Of a DNA stretch of 44,482 nucleotides, positions 7,926 to 14,971 are shown in pieces. The first letter of the stretch is position 1, and each line of letters begins with the position of its first letter. A program made the position numbers and the translations under genes. A model generated the notes under the pieces. That model worked only from the letters and a program-made list of their open reading frames with translations, did not search any database and was not told the origin of the DNA. This DNA is from Anaerolineales bacterium (GTDB lineage: Bacteria > Chloroflexota > Anaerolineae > Anaerolineales > UBA6663), in assembly GCA_020845955.1 (NCBI GenBank), contig JADLEU010000364.1, positions 75,958 to 120,439 on the forward strand, written 5' to 3'.

Positions 7926-8658
7926 ACTTGTACCCCACGCCCCACACGGTGAGGAGGTGGCGCGGCTGGGAGGCATCGGCCTCGATCTTCTCGCGCAGGC
8001 GGCGAATGTGGACGGTGACGGTGGAGGGGTCAACGTTGAACTCCTGGCCCCAGACGCTGTCGAGCAGTTGGGTGCGGGTGAAGACCTGGCGCGGGTAGCG
8101 GGCGAAGAACCAGAGTAGGTCAAATTCCTTGGCGGTTAGGCTGATGGGCTCGCCGCGGACGGTGACGGCGCGGGCGGCGGGGTCGAGGCTGAGGCGGTCG
8201 AAGGCGAGGACCTGGCCGGGCGGCTGGCCGGCCGCGCCGGCGCGGCGCAGCACGGCATGGATGCGCGAGACCAGCTCTTGGGGGCTGAAGGGCTTGGCTA
8301 GGTAATCGTCGGCGCCCAGGTCAAGGCCGCGGATGCGGTCGCTGGTTTCGCCGCGGGCTGTGAGCATGATGATGGGGATGCGCTGGCGCAGGTCGCGGGC
8401 GTCGCGCTGGGCCGGCCGGGGGATGCGGATCTGGCGGGCCAGGGTCAGGCCGTCGATGCCGGGGAGCATCAGGTCGAGGACGATCAGGTCGGGCAGGTCG
8501 TCAGGGCCGGCCAGGGCGTCGAGGGCGGTGTAGCCGTCGGCCGCTTCGCGCACGCGAAAGCCGTCGCGCTCGAGGTAGCGGCGGATGACGTCGCGGATGG
8601 TGGCTTCGTCGTCTACGACCAGGATGGACTTGGGGAGCGGAGGGTCAGGCAAGACCAT
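7915..8658 (-). CDS. OmpR/PhoB-family response regulator
   Basis: 247 residues. The receiver domain (about 11-135) has VVDDE, phospho-acceptor D62 in VLDLMLPG, LTAR and AKPF. It carries an extra ~12-residue insertion after RQIRIP that most PhoB-type receivers lack. The C-terminal winged helix (about 150-245) has the family motifs LTAKEFDLLWFFARYP, VFTRTQLLDSVWG, the STVTVHIRRLREKIE recognition helix and TVWGVGYKFEG. It is the first gene of the regulator-kinase operon; ATG at 8658 has no clear ribosome site. Two ATTACG repeats 11 bases apart (8681-8697) upstream could be an autoregulatory box. Confidence 0.93.
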   Translation of the reverse strand: MVLPDPPLPKSILVVDDEATIRDVIRRYLERDGFRVREAADGYTALDALAGPDDLPDLIVLDLMLPGIDGLTLARQIRIPRPAQRDARDLRQRIPIIMLTARGETSDRIRGLDLGADDYLAKPFSPQELVSRIHAVLRRAGAAGQPPGQVLAFDRLSLDPAARAVTVRGEPISLTAKEFDLLWFFARYPRQVFTRTQLLDSVWGQEFNVDPSTVTVHIRRLREKIEADASQPRHLLTVWGVGYKFEG

Positions 8659-8680
8659 GGGCGCAGGTTAGCGGGGATTC

Positions 8681-8697
8681 ATTACGCCTGGATTACG
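8681..8697 (-). promoter_or_regulatory. Possible OmpR-type direct-repeat box
   Basis: Two copies of CGTAAT (minus strand) repeat with an 11-base period, 23-39 bases upstream of the response regulator start. OmpR/PhoB-family regulators commonly bind direct repeats with a 10-11 base period, so autoregulation is possible. An 11-mer overlapping one repeat (GGATTACGGGC) also occurs at 1137-1147. Confidence 0.3.
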
Positions 8698-8723
8698 GGC
8701 GGAAGCTGGAAGCCGGAGGCGGG

Positions 8724-8745
8724 GAAAAGAGCGCCCCGGGGGCGC
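8724..8745 (-). terminator. Rho-independent terminator of tRNA-Gly
   Basis: On the minus strand a GC-only stem (GCGCCCC / GGGGCGC around a single C, so the loop must open a few pairs) is followed directly by TCTTTTCC. It lies about 18 bases downstream of the tRNA 3' end and separates it from the response regulator operon. Confidence 0.65.
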
Positions 8746-8762
8746 CGGGGCTGGGGGGCGAG

Positions 8763-8834
8763 AGCGGGTGATGGGACTCGAACCCACGACATTTTGCTTG
8801 GGAAGCAAACGTTCTACCACTGAACTACACCCGC
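8763..8834 (-). tRNA. tRNA-Gly (anticodon CCC)
   Basis: A complete cloverleaf on the minus strand: acceptor GCGGGTG pairs with CACCCGC, D arm TAGTTCAGTGGTAGAA, anticodon stem TTTGC/GCAAA with loop TTCCCAA (anticodon CCC, reads GGG), and T arm GTGGGTTCGAGTCCCAT. The discriminator base is U73, usual for bacterial glycine tRNA. CCA is not encoded. It has its own promoter and terminator. Confidence 0.95.
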
Positions 8835-8854
8835 GCAAGGGCCTAATTTACGGC

Positions 8855-8883
8855 ATTCTAGCACAGTCGGACCCTCGCAGCAA
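8855..8883 (-). promoter_or_regulatory. Promoter of tRNA-Gly
   Basis: Minus strand -35 TTGCTG (plus 8878-8883), 17-base spacer, -10 TAGAAT (plus 8855-8860). Initiation near 8848 gives a leader of about 14 bases, as expected for a tRNA transcript. Confidence 0.6.
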
Positions 8884-8975
8884 TGCCCGCTTACCGCTCC
8901 GGGCGTGGCCTCGACGCAACGCCAGCGCAATCTGAGATGGGCAAGCTTACGAAGGTGCGCGCCGCTTCGCGGCGC

Positions 8976-9004
8976 TTGACTTTGAGTAGCACTTGTGCTA
9001 ACGT
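8976..9004 (+). promoter_or_regulatory. Candidate promoter with internal palindrome for the IclR operon
   Basis: TTGACT (8976-8981) and TAACGT (8999-9004) are 17 bases apart. The palindrome TAGCAC-TT-GTGCTA (8987-9000) fills most of the spacer and touches the -10. Binding there would block RNA polymerase, fitting autorepression by the IclR protein encoded 30 bases downstream. The -10 is weak. Confidence 0.5.
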
Positions 9005-9033
9005 TTTCGCATTGCTGAATATGGTTCGTATAT

Positions 9034-9909
9034 ATGAACACCCAGGTCCGGCGCTTGCCGGTTGACGAAGGTTCCGCGCATCCGCACAAGGTAGCCGGCT
9101 ATGTCCGTTCGGCCTGGCGCGCCCTGGCGGTGTTGGAAACCGTCGCTGAGGCGCCGGCGGGCCTCGCGCTGCGCGAGATCGTGCAGGCCCTCGAGCTTCC
9201 GCCCAGCAGCGCGCACGGTTTGTTGGTGACCTTGACCGAAGCGGGCTACTTGCGCCGAGAACCCAGCACCCTGCGCTACCGTCTCGGCCCGCGGCTCGGC
9301 AAGCTGTTTCAAGCCTTCCAGGCGCAGACGGATATCGTGGCGCTGGCGGCGCCAGTGATGGACCGGCTGCGCCAGGCGACCGGCGCCACGGTCAGCCTGA
9401 CGGTGCGGCAGGACGATCAGGTTGTCTTCGTCGACAAACGGGCAGCCGACGGCCAGGTTCAGATTGTCAACCCCGTTGGCACGCGGCTGCCAGCCCATGC
9501 GACTGGCTGCGGAAAGGCGATGCTGGCGGCCTTGCCGGACTCCACCTGGGAAGCGCTGTACCCCCAGGAAGCCCTATCACAGTGCACACCCTATACGCTC
9601 GGCAGCCGCGCGGCCCTGCGGCGGGCGCTGGCGGCAGCCCGCCAGCGCGGCTACGCCTTCGACGAACAAGAATCGGAGCTGGGAGTGTGGGCCGCCGCGG
9701 CTGCGATCCGCGACGTGCAAGGCCGGCCCGCGGGCGCGCTGAGCGTTTTCATGCCGCTGTTTCGGGTCACTCGCCGCCAGCGCTCGGAGTGGGGTCAACT
9801 GGTGCGGAAGGCCGCGGGCGAGGTGAGCGCTGCGCTCGGCTACGCCGGCGCTGCGGTCCCCACCGGCCGACGGGCGCCGGCCCTCAAGAAGACGGAGATA
9901 CCTTTGTGA
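9034..9909 (+). CDS. IclR-family transcriptional regulator
   Basis: 291 residues. The N-terminal winged helix (about 24-85) contains LREIVQALELPPSSAHGLLVTL and the wing AGYLRRE. The C-terminal IclR effector domain (about 100-275) has the typical VDKRAADGQVQIV, the ATGCGKAMLA segment, the ELGVWAAAAAIRD motif and a PAGALSVFMP strand. IclR proteins bind small metabolites and control catabolic operons. Its stop overlaps the start of the CoA-transferase alpha gene by three bases, so it probably controls that operon and itself. No strong ribosome site precedes the ATG. The N-terminal extension of ~20 residues is poorly conserved in this family. Confidence 0.92.
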   Translation: MNTQVRRLPVDEGSAHPHKVAGYVRSAWRALAVLETVAEAPAGLALREIVQALELPPSSAHGLLVTLTEAGYLRREPSTLRYRLGPRLGKLFQAFQAQTDIVALAAPVMDRLRQATGATVSLTVRQDDQVVFVDKRAADGQVQIVNPVGTRLPAHATGCGKAMLAALPDSTWEALYPQEALSQCTPYTLGSRAALRRALAAARQRGYAFDEQESELGVWAAAAAIRDVQGRPAGALSVFMPLFRVTRRQRSEWGQLVRKAAGEVSAALGYAGAAVPTGRRAPALKKTEIPL

Positions 9910-10856
9910 AGACCGCCGATTTTGTGGAGGCGCGCCGCCGCCTGGGCGAGAAATCGCTCAAAACGACGGAGAAACTCACGACGCTGGCCAAAGCCGTCAA
10001 CCTGGTCCGCGATGGCGACCATGTAGCCTTCGGCGGGTGCATGTTCACGCGCACGCCGCTGGCCTTAGCGATGGAGATCCTGCGCCAGGGCCGCACCGGC
10101 CTGACCATTTCCAAGAACCTGATGTGTTACGAGGGGGAGTGGTTCATGGCGGTCGATGCGGCGCAAAACGTGATCACAAGCTGGCTGGGGATCGGCCTGC
10201 CGTGGGGCATCTCCCGGATTTTGCGCGAGAAGGGCGAAAGCGGGCAACTGCGGCTAGAAGACTGGAGCCACATGGGCCTGGGCATGCGCTATCGAGCGGG
10301 CGCCATGGGGCTGCCGTTTCTGCCGACGCTGACGATGCTTGGTTCGGGCCTGGCGGAGGTCACCGAGACGCGCAGCATGGCCTGCCCCTTCACGGGCCAG
10401 ACGTTGAACCTGGTGCCGGCCCTGTTCCCGGATGTAGCGCTGCTCCACGTGCATCGCGCCGATCGCTACGGCAACTGCCAGATTGACGGCTATCCTTTCA
10501 TGGATGCGGACATTGCCGCTGCCTCAACCACCGTGCTGGTGACGGCCGAAGAGATCGTCGACGAGGACGAGATCCGCCGGCATCCCGATCGAACCGCCAT
10601 TCCGGGCTTCATGGTGGACGCCGTCGCGCACGTGCCCTACGGGGCCTATCCGCACGAGATGCACGGGCTGTACGTGGCGGATTACGCCCACTACGACACC
10701 TACGTCGATGCCATCAAGGCGCGCGGCACCGGCGCGATTCGTGAGTACCTGGACCGCTTTGTGTATGGGGCCGCCTCGCACGAAGCGTACCTGGCGCTGT
10801 TCGACGGCGAGGTGCTCAAACGCAACGAGCAGGACGCCAAGGAGCTGCTGGGATGA
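9906..10856 (+). CDS. CoA-transferase alpha subunit, GctA-like
   Basis: 316 residues from GTG at 9906 (GGAG 9 bases upstream); the start overlaps the IclR stop as GTGA. Family I CoA-transferase alpha fold: DGDHVAFGGCMFTRTPLALA near the N-terminus, the GLPFLPTLTMLGSGL segment and the ADRYGNCQIDG turn. The C-terminal EEIVDEDEIRR, IPGFMVDAV and VPYGAYPHEMHGLY closely recall glutaconate CoA-transferase subunit A. With the beta subunit it would move CoA from an acyl-CoA donor to a carboxylic acid. The real acid is unknown; glutaconate itself is only the best-known family substrate. The steroid-ring hydrolase pair IpdAB shares this fold, but the beta subunit here keeps the transferase glutamate. 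Confidence 0.87.
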   Translation: MKTADFVEARRRLGEKSLKTTEKLTTLAKAVNLVRDGDHVAFGGCMFTRTPLALAMEILRQGRTGLTISKNLMCYEGEWFMAVDAAQNVITSWLGIGLPWGISRILREKGESGQLRLEDWSHMGLGMRYRAGAMGLPFLPTLTMLGSGLAEVTETRSMACPFTGQTLNLVPALFPDVALLHVHRADRYGNCQIDGYPFMDADIAAASTTVLVTAEEIVDEDEIRRHPDRTAIPGFMVDAVAHVPYGAYPHEMHGLYVADYAHYDTYVDAIKARGTGAIREYLDRFVYGAASHEAYLALFDGEVLKRNEQDAKELLG

Positions 10857-11617
10857 CGCGCGACTACACCCCAAGCGAGCTGCTGACGGTGATGGCCAGC
10901 CGCGAGATGGTAGGTGTCAACACCATCTTTGCTGGCGTGGGCATTCCGCTCCTGGCGGCTATTCTTTCCCAGCGCACCCACTCGCCGGGGCTGACGATCA
11001 TCGTGGAAGGCGGCTCGATTGGGCCGGAGGTGATCCCCGGCAAGCTGCCCATCTCGACCAACGAGATGCGGCTGTCGCATCGCGCGCAGATGCTGCTGGG
11101 GATTAACGAGGTCTTCCTGCTGACGCAGCGCGGGTTTCTGGAAGTGGGCTTTATGGGCGGCGCGCAAATTGACCGCTTCGGGAACGTCAACACCACCGTC
11201 GTCGGCCCGTATGAAAAGCCCAGGCTGCGGCTGCCCGGCAGCGGCGGGGCGAACGACATCATCTCGCTCTGCCGGCACACCGTGCTCGTGACGCCGCACG
11301 AGCGGCGCCGCTTTGTGCCCAAGGTCGATTTTGTGACCAGCCCGGGCTGGCTGGACGGCGGCGACTCGCGCGCCCGATCCGGGCTCATCTTTGGCGGCGT
11401 CAGCCGGGTCGTGACTGACCTGGGGCTCTTTGGCTTCGAGGCCGGCACCAAAGCGATGCAGATCGCCAGCCTGCACCCGGGGGTGAGCCTGGAGCAGGTG
11501 GTGGCGAACACCGGGTTTGAGTTGATCATTCCCGGGACCATTCCGGTTACGGCCGAACCGACCCAGGAAGAACTCGATACGGTGCGGGCGTTGGATCCCG
11601 ACCGCCGTTTCCTCTAA
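10853..11617 (+). CDS. CoA-transferase beta subunit, GctB-like
   Basis: 254 residues, starting in a four-base ATGA overlap with the alpha gene. E52 in IIVEGGSIG aligns with the catalytic Glu of GctB that forms the glutamyl-CoA thioester. Other family blocks are GVGIPLLAA, MGGAQIDRFGNVNTT, RLPGSGGAND, HERRRFVPKVDFVTSPGW and ANTGFEL near the C-terminus. Keeping the glutamate argues for true CoA transfer rather than an IpdB-like hydrolase. Co-transcription with alpha and the LLM oxidoreductase (19 bases downstream) points to one pathway step set. Confidence 0.88.
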   Translation: MTRDYTPSELLTVMASREMVGVNTIFAGVGIPLLAAILSQRTHSPGLTIIVEGGSIGPEVIPGKLPISTNEMRLSHRAQMLLGINEVFLLTQRGFLEVGFMGGAQIDRFGNVNTTVVGPYEKPRLRLPGSGGANDIISLCRHTVLVTPHERRRFVPKVDFVTSPGWLDGGDSRARSGLIFGGVSRVVTDLGLFGFEAGTKAMQIASLHPGVSLEQVVANTGFELIIPGTIPVTAEPTQEELDTVRALDPDRRFL

Positions 11618-11636
11618 TCGAAAGGAGAAGCGTCTC

Positions 11637-12602
11637 GTGGTCACGCAATATGGCCTGGCTGTTCAGAATTTCGTTGGCCCCAAGCAGATTCCCGACGTGG
11701 ATGAAATCCTGCGCTACTGCATTCGGGCAGAAGAGCTCGGCTTCGAATCCGTGTGGGTATTCGACCACCTGCTGCTGGGTGTCGATCCGGCCTTTCCGAT
11801 TTTGGAGGCGTTTACGACGCTGACCGCCATTGCCACGCGCACTTCGCGCATCGGGCTGGGCACGGGGGTGATGGTGCTGCCCCTGCGCAACCCGGTCTGG
11901 GCGGCCAAAACCATGGCCAGCGTCGACCAGATCTCGAAGGGCCGCCTGATCTTGGGCGCCGCCTCGGGCTGGTACTCGCGCGAGTTTGATGCCGCCGGCG
12001 TGCCCTTCAACCAACGGGGCAAGTTGTTCGAACGCAACCTCGACATCATCCTGAAGCTGTGGAGCGGAGAGCCGGTGACCTACCGGGACGATGAACTTAA
12101 CCTGCGTGAAGCCGTGTGCCACCCGCGGCCCTATCGCCAGCCGCGCCCGCCGGTGCTCATCGGCGGCTACGTCGACCGAGTCCTCAAGCGCGTGGCGCGC
12201 GAAGCCGATGGCTGGCTCACGTACGCCTATACCCCCGAGGGCTTCAATAAGTCGTGGGCCAAGATCAAGGCGTTTGCGCAGGAGTACGGGCGCGATCCGA
12301 AGACGATCACCGCGACCAACCAGGTGGCCATTTACGTCGGCCCGCCCGCGGCGGAGGCCGACAAGGACATGCGGCATTGGCTGACCACCGAGTGGGACTT
12401 CGCCGCCTGGAGCGATTCGACCGTCGATCATGCCGTGCGCGGCACGGTGGACGAGTGCCTCGAGCAGCTCAAGCCATTTGTCCAGTCGGAGCTTGACCGG
12501 ATCATCTTCATCCCCTATCGTTATCAGCCGGAGCAGATCGAGTTGTTGACTAAGGAGATCATCCCGCGCCTGCAGGCCGAGGTCGCCGCGGCCCAGCGTT
12601 GA
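11637..12602 (+). CDS. LLM-class flavin/F420-dependent oxidoreductase
   Basis: 321 residues from GTG 11637 with AAAGGAGA ideally placed. Luciferase-like TIM barrel: AEELGFESVWVFDHLLL, the LGTGVMVLPLRNPVWAAKTMASVDQISKGRL block split across 68-98, GAASGWYSREFDAAGVPF, and PVLIGGYVDRVLKRVAREADGW. These features fit the F420-dependent LLM subgroup better than bacterial luciferase or SsuD, but the cofactor cannot be settled by eye. It is the last gene of the IclR operon. It could oxidise an alcohol or acyl-CoA intermediate, or act as a monooxygenase; a sulfonate route is conceivable given the TauE/SafE gene in the cluster. Confidence 0.85.
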   Translation: MVTQYGLAVQNFVGPKQIPDVDEILRYCIRAEELGFESVWVFDHLLLGVDPAFPILEAFTTLTAIATRTSRIGLGTGVMVLPLRNPVWAAKTMASVDQISKGRLILGAASGWYSREFDAAGVPFNQRGKLFERNLDIILKLWSGEPVTYRDDELNLREAVCHPRPYRQPRPPVLIGGYVDRVLKRVAREADGWLTYAYTPEGFNKSWAKIKAFAQEYGRDPKTITATNQVAIYVGPPAAEADKDMRHWLTTEWDFAAWSDSTVDHAVRGTVDECLEQLKPFVQSELDRIIFIPYRYQPEQIELLTKEIIPRLQAEVAAAQR

Positions 12603-12671
12603 GGGCCGGGCCTGGCGGACGAGACCGGCCGCTGCCCCGGCGGAAGACAAGCATTGTTGCCGCTGTCGTGG

Positions 12672-12715
12672 TCAGACCTCTACCTCTCCTCCCCTATGTA
12701 AGTCTATACGTCTGA
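12672..12715. promoter_or_regulatory. Widely spaced inverted repeat upstream of the GntR gene
   Basis: TCAGAC (12672-12677) and GTCTGA (12710-12715) form perfect 6-base arms 32 bases apart, in the AT-richest part of the 177-base gap before the GntR gene. They could be half-sites for the FadR-type dimer or chance. No convincing -35/-10 pair was found. Confidence 0.2.
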
Positions 12716-12779
12716 TCGGGCGCGAGAGCGGCAGCCGCCCAACGGGTTGGCGGGCAGGGTCAGCGGCCAGGGATCCTTG

Positions 12780-13544
12780 ATGAGCGAGAACGATTCGGGC
12801 AGCCCATTGTTCAGAGCCATACAGCACACGTCTGTGGCGGAGGCGTTTCGCCAGCAGCTGCTCGCCCTGATCCGCGAGGGCCGCCTGAAGCCGGGGACCA
12901 AGCTGCCGCCCGAGAAGGCGCTCATCGTCGAGTTCGGCGTGAGCCGGCCGGCGCTGCGCGAGACCATTCACACCCTGGTCGGCCTGGGCTTGCTGGAGGT
13001 GCGGCGCGGCCAGGGCACCTACGTGCGCGAACCCACCTCGGCCGCGGCCATTCGCCCCGATGTGGCGGCGCTGCTCCTGCAGTCCGAGGGCCTCAAGGAC
13101 CTGCAAGACATCCGCCGCATCCTGGAACCTGAACTGGCCGCCCGAGTTGCGGTGCGCGCCACCGAAGAAGAGCTAGACGAGCTCGAGGCGCTGCTCGACG
13201 ATATGGAGCGCACCATCGCGCGTGACGGCAGCACCTTCGAGCCGGCCTGGGCCTTCCACGCCGGCCTGGCACAGGCGGTTGGGAATCCGGCCCTGACCAC
13301 GATCATGGCGATCCTCTACGAGATGCTGCGGACCGCCGAGGCGCCGCTGTATGAGCGGCACTTCGACGCGCGCGGAGACCTGGAGGCGCACCGGCGCCTG
13401 CTGAGCGCCATCCGCACGCGCGAGCCCGCGACGGCCCGGGGGGCCATGCTGCAGCACATCAACGTGGTCGCCGATGGCCTCAGCCAGGCCTTGGAGAAGG
13501 CCGCGGCGCAGCGGGCGCCCGCCGGCCTGGAAGGCGCCGGCTGA
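12780..13544 (+). CDS. GntR/FadR-family transcriptional regulator (FCD domain)
   Basis: 254 residues from ATG 12780, preceded by AGGGAT at good spacing; a TTG further upstream lacks this support. The N-terminal GntR winged helix (about 12-75) shows the family sequence LIREGRLKPGTKLPPEKAL, FGVSRPALRETI and the wing VRRGQGTYV. The C-terminal all-helical FCD domain (about 95-235) has RRILEPELAARVA, AFHAGLAQAVGNP and the His residues of the usual metal/effector site in HRRLLSAI and HINVVADG. FCD regulators answer to organic acids or sugar acids. It heads the aminotransferase/importer gene run and most likely controls it. Confidence 0.9.
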   Translation: MSENDSGSPLFRAIQHTSVAEAFRQQLLALIREGRLKPGTKLPPEKALIVEFGVSRPALRETIHTLVGLGLLEVRRGQGTYVREPTSAAAIRPDVAALLLQSEGLKDLQDIRRILEPELAARVAVRATEEELDELEALLDDMERTIARDGSTFEPAWAFHAGLAQAVGNPALTTIMAILYEMLRTAEAPLYERHFDARGDLEAHRRLLSAIRTREPATARGAMLQHINVVADGLSQALEKAAAQRAPAGLEGAG

Positions 13545-13574
13545 CCCCGGCATGGCCCAAGAGGAGTTGTGCTC

Positions 13575-14933
13575 ATGATCCAACCCGGCGCGAATGTGCT
13601 CTACGGCAACCTCGGTCACCAGTACGTGACGCTGGTGCGGGGCGAGGGCGTGTACGTGTTTGATGATCACGGCCGGCGCTACCTGGATGCCATCGGCGGC
13701 GTGGGCGTGGTGAACATTGGGCACGGGGTGCCAGAGGTGGTGGAGGCCATCGCCGACCAAGCCCGGCGGCTGGCCTTCAGCTACGGCGGTCTGATGGACA
13801 ACGAGCCGCGCCAGCGCCTGGCGCGCAAGCTGCAGGCCTGGGCGCCGCGCGGCATGGGCCAGACTAAGACGATTTTCACCTCAGGCGGGGCGGAGGCAAA
13901 CGAGGCCGCGCTTAAGCTGGCTTACCAGTACCACTGGGAGCGGGGCAACCGCAGCAAGTACAAGGTGATCGGCCGGTGGCAAAGCTATCATGGCAATACG
14001 GTCGCCACCCTGTCGATGAGCGGCCGGACCTCGTGGCGCCGCATGCACACGCCCTACCTGCTCGACTTTCCGCACATCCAGCCGCCCTACTGCTACCGCT
14101 GCCCCTTCGGCCTCAGCTGCAGCGAGTGTGGGGTGGCCTGCGCCCAAGAACTGCGCCGGGTGATCCGGCAGGAGGGGCCGGAGAAGATCGCGGCCTTCAT
14201 TGTCGAGCCGGTCATCGGCACGTCGATGTCGGCGGTGGTGCCGCCGCCCGAGTATTACCCGCTGGTGCGCGAGATCTGCGACGAATACGATGTGCTGCTG
14301 ATCTGTGACGAGGTGATGAGCGGCCTGGGGCGCACCGGGGCGAACTGGGGGATCGATCACTGGGGGGTGACGCCCGACATCATCACCACCGCCAAGGGCA
14401 TCTCGGGCGGCTACGTGCCGCTGGCCGCGACGATCTTGAGCGAGAAGGTCTGGCAGGCCATCGCGGCCGGCAGCGGGCACGTGATGCACAGCACCACCTA
14501 CGGCGGCAACCCGCTGGCGTGCGCGGCCGGTGTGGCCACGCTCAACTACATCGAGGCGCACGACCTGGTGGCCCGCGCCGGGCGCATGGGCGGGCTGCTG
14601 CTGGAACGGCTGCGCGAGCTGCAGCAGGAATCTCCTTACATTGGCGACGTGCGCGGCCTGGGCTTGTTCGCCGGGCTGGAGCTGGTGCTCGATAAGGCCA
14701 CGCGCCAGGCGCCGCCGCCCGAGTGGAACCTCGGCGAGCGGATCGAGATCCGGGCGATGGAGTACGGGCTGCTGGTGCTGGCCGGTGTGCCGGGCTTGGT
14801 CGACGGCGTGGCGGGCGAGCACCTGGAGTTGGTGCCGCCCTACACCATTGACGAGGAACACATCGAGTTCATCGTGGCTACGCTCCACCGCAGCATCAGC
14901 GAGATCTTCGCCGAGCAGTTGGGGGCTGGCTGA
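13575..14933 (+). CDS. Class III PLP-dependent aminotransferase
   Basis: 452 residues from ATG 13575 (AGAGGAG eight bases upstream, better than GTG 13569). Fold-type I, class III signature: FTSGGAEANEAALKLA, YHGNT, EPVIG, the LLICDEVMSGLGRTG strand (D245) and PLP lysine K274 in TTAKGISGGYVPLAA. The class covers omega-amino acid, taurine, beta-alanine, GABA and alanine-glyoxylate transaminases, so the exact amino donor is not fixed. A Cys-rich insert at 173-189 (C-x2-C-x5-C-x2-C-x3-C) could bind a metal or an Fe-S cluster. It sits between the GntR regulator and the aldolase-like gene and probably acts on the imported compound. Confidence 0.9.
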   Translation: MIQPGANVLYGNLGHQYVTLVRGEGVYVFDDHGRRYLDAIGGVGVVNIGHGVPEVVEAIADQARRLAFSYGGLMDNEPRQRLARKLQAWAPRGMGQTKTIFTSGGAEANEAALKLAYQYHWERGNRSKYKVIGRWQSYHGNTVATLSMSGRTSWRRMHTPYLLDFPHIQPPYCYRCPFGLSCSECGVACAQELRRVIRQEGPEKIAAFIVEPVIGTSMSAVVPPPEYYPLVREICDEYDVLLICDEVMSGLGRTGANWGIDHWGVTPDIITTAKGISGGYVPLAATILSEKVWQAIAAGSGHVMHSTTYGGNPLACAAGVATLNYIEAHDLVARAGRMGGLLLERLRELQQESPYIGDVRGLGLFAGLELVLDKATRQAPPPEWNLGERIEIRAMEYGLLVLAGVPGLVDGVAGEHLELVPPYTIDEEHIEFIVATLHRSISEIFAEQLGAG

Positions 14934-14971
14934 GCGAGCAGGCGCTGGGCCGCGCCGGAAAAGGATGATTG

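Noticed and set aside
6462-7952. Plus-strand open frame (496 codons) antisense to the histidine kinase
   Set aside because: Ala/Gly/Gln/Arg-rich shadow translation without motifs; the kinase motifs on the minus strand explain this DNA.
7926-8123. N-terminal extension of the histidine kinase to ATG 8123
   Set aside because: It would overlap the response regulator by about 200 bases, and its translation is Ser/Pro/Arg-rich noise; TTG 7925 gives a normal start.
8959-8975. Hairpin GCGCCGC-TTC-GCGGCGC as terminator
   Set aside because: It abuts the -35 of the IclR promoter and has no upstream plus-strand gene to terminate; it may be incidental in GC-rich DNA.
9582-9905. Longer CoA-transferase alpha start inside the IclR gene
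   Set aside because: The extension translates to Arg/Pro-rich sequence out of frame with IclR; GTG 9906 has a good ribosome site and the usual GTGA overlap.
9906-11617. IpdAB-type steroid ring hydrolase instead of CoA-transferase
   Set aside because: Subunit B keeps the catalytic Glu (E52 in VEGGS) and GctB-specific blocks, and no other steroid genes are nearby.
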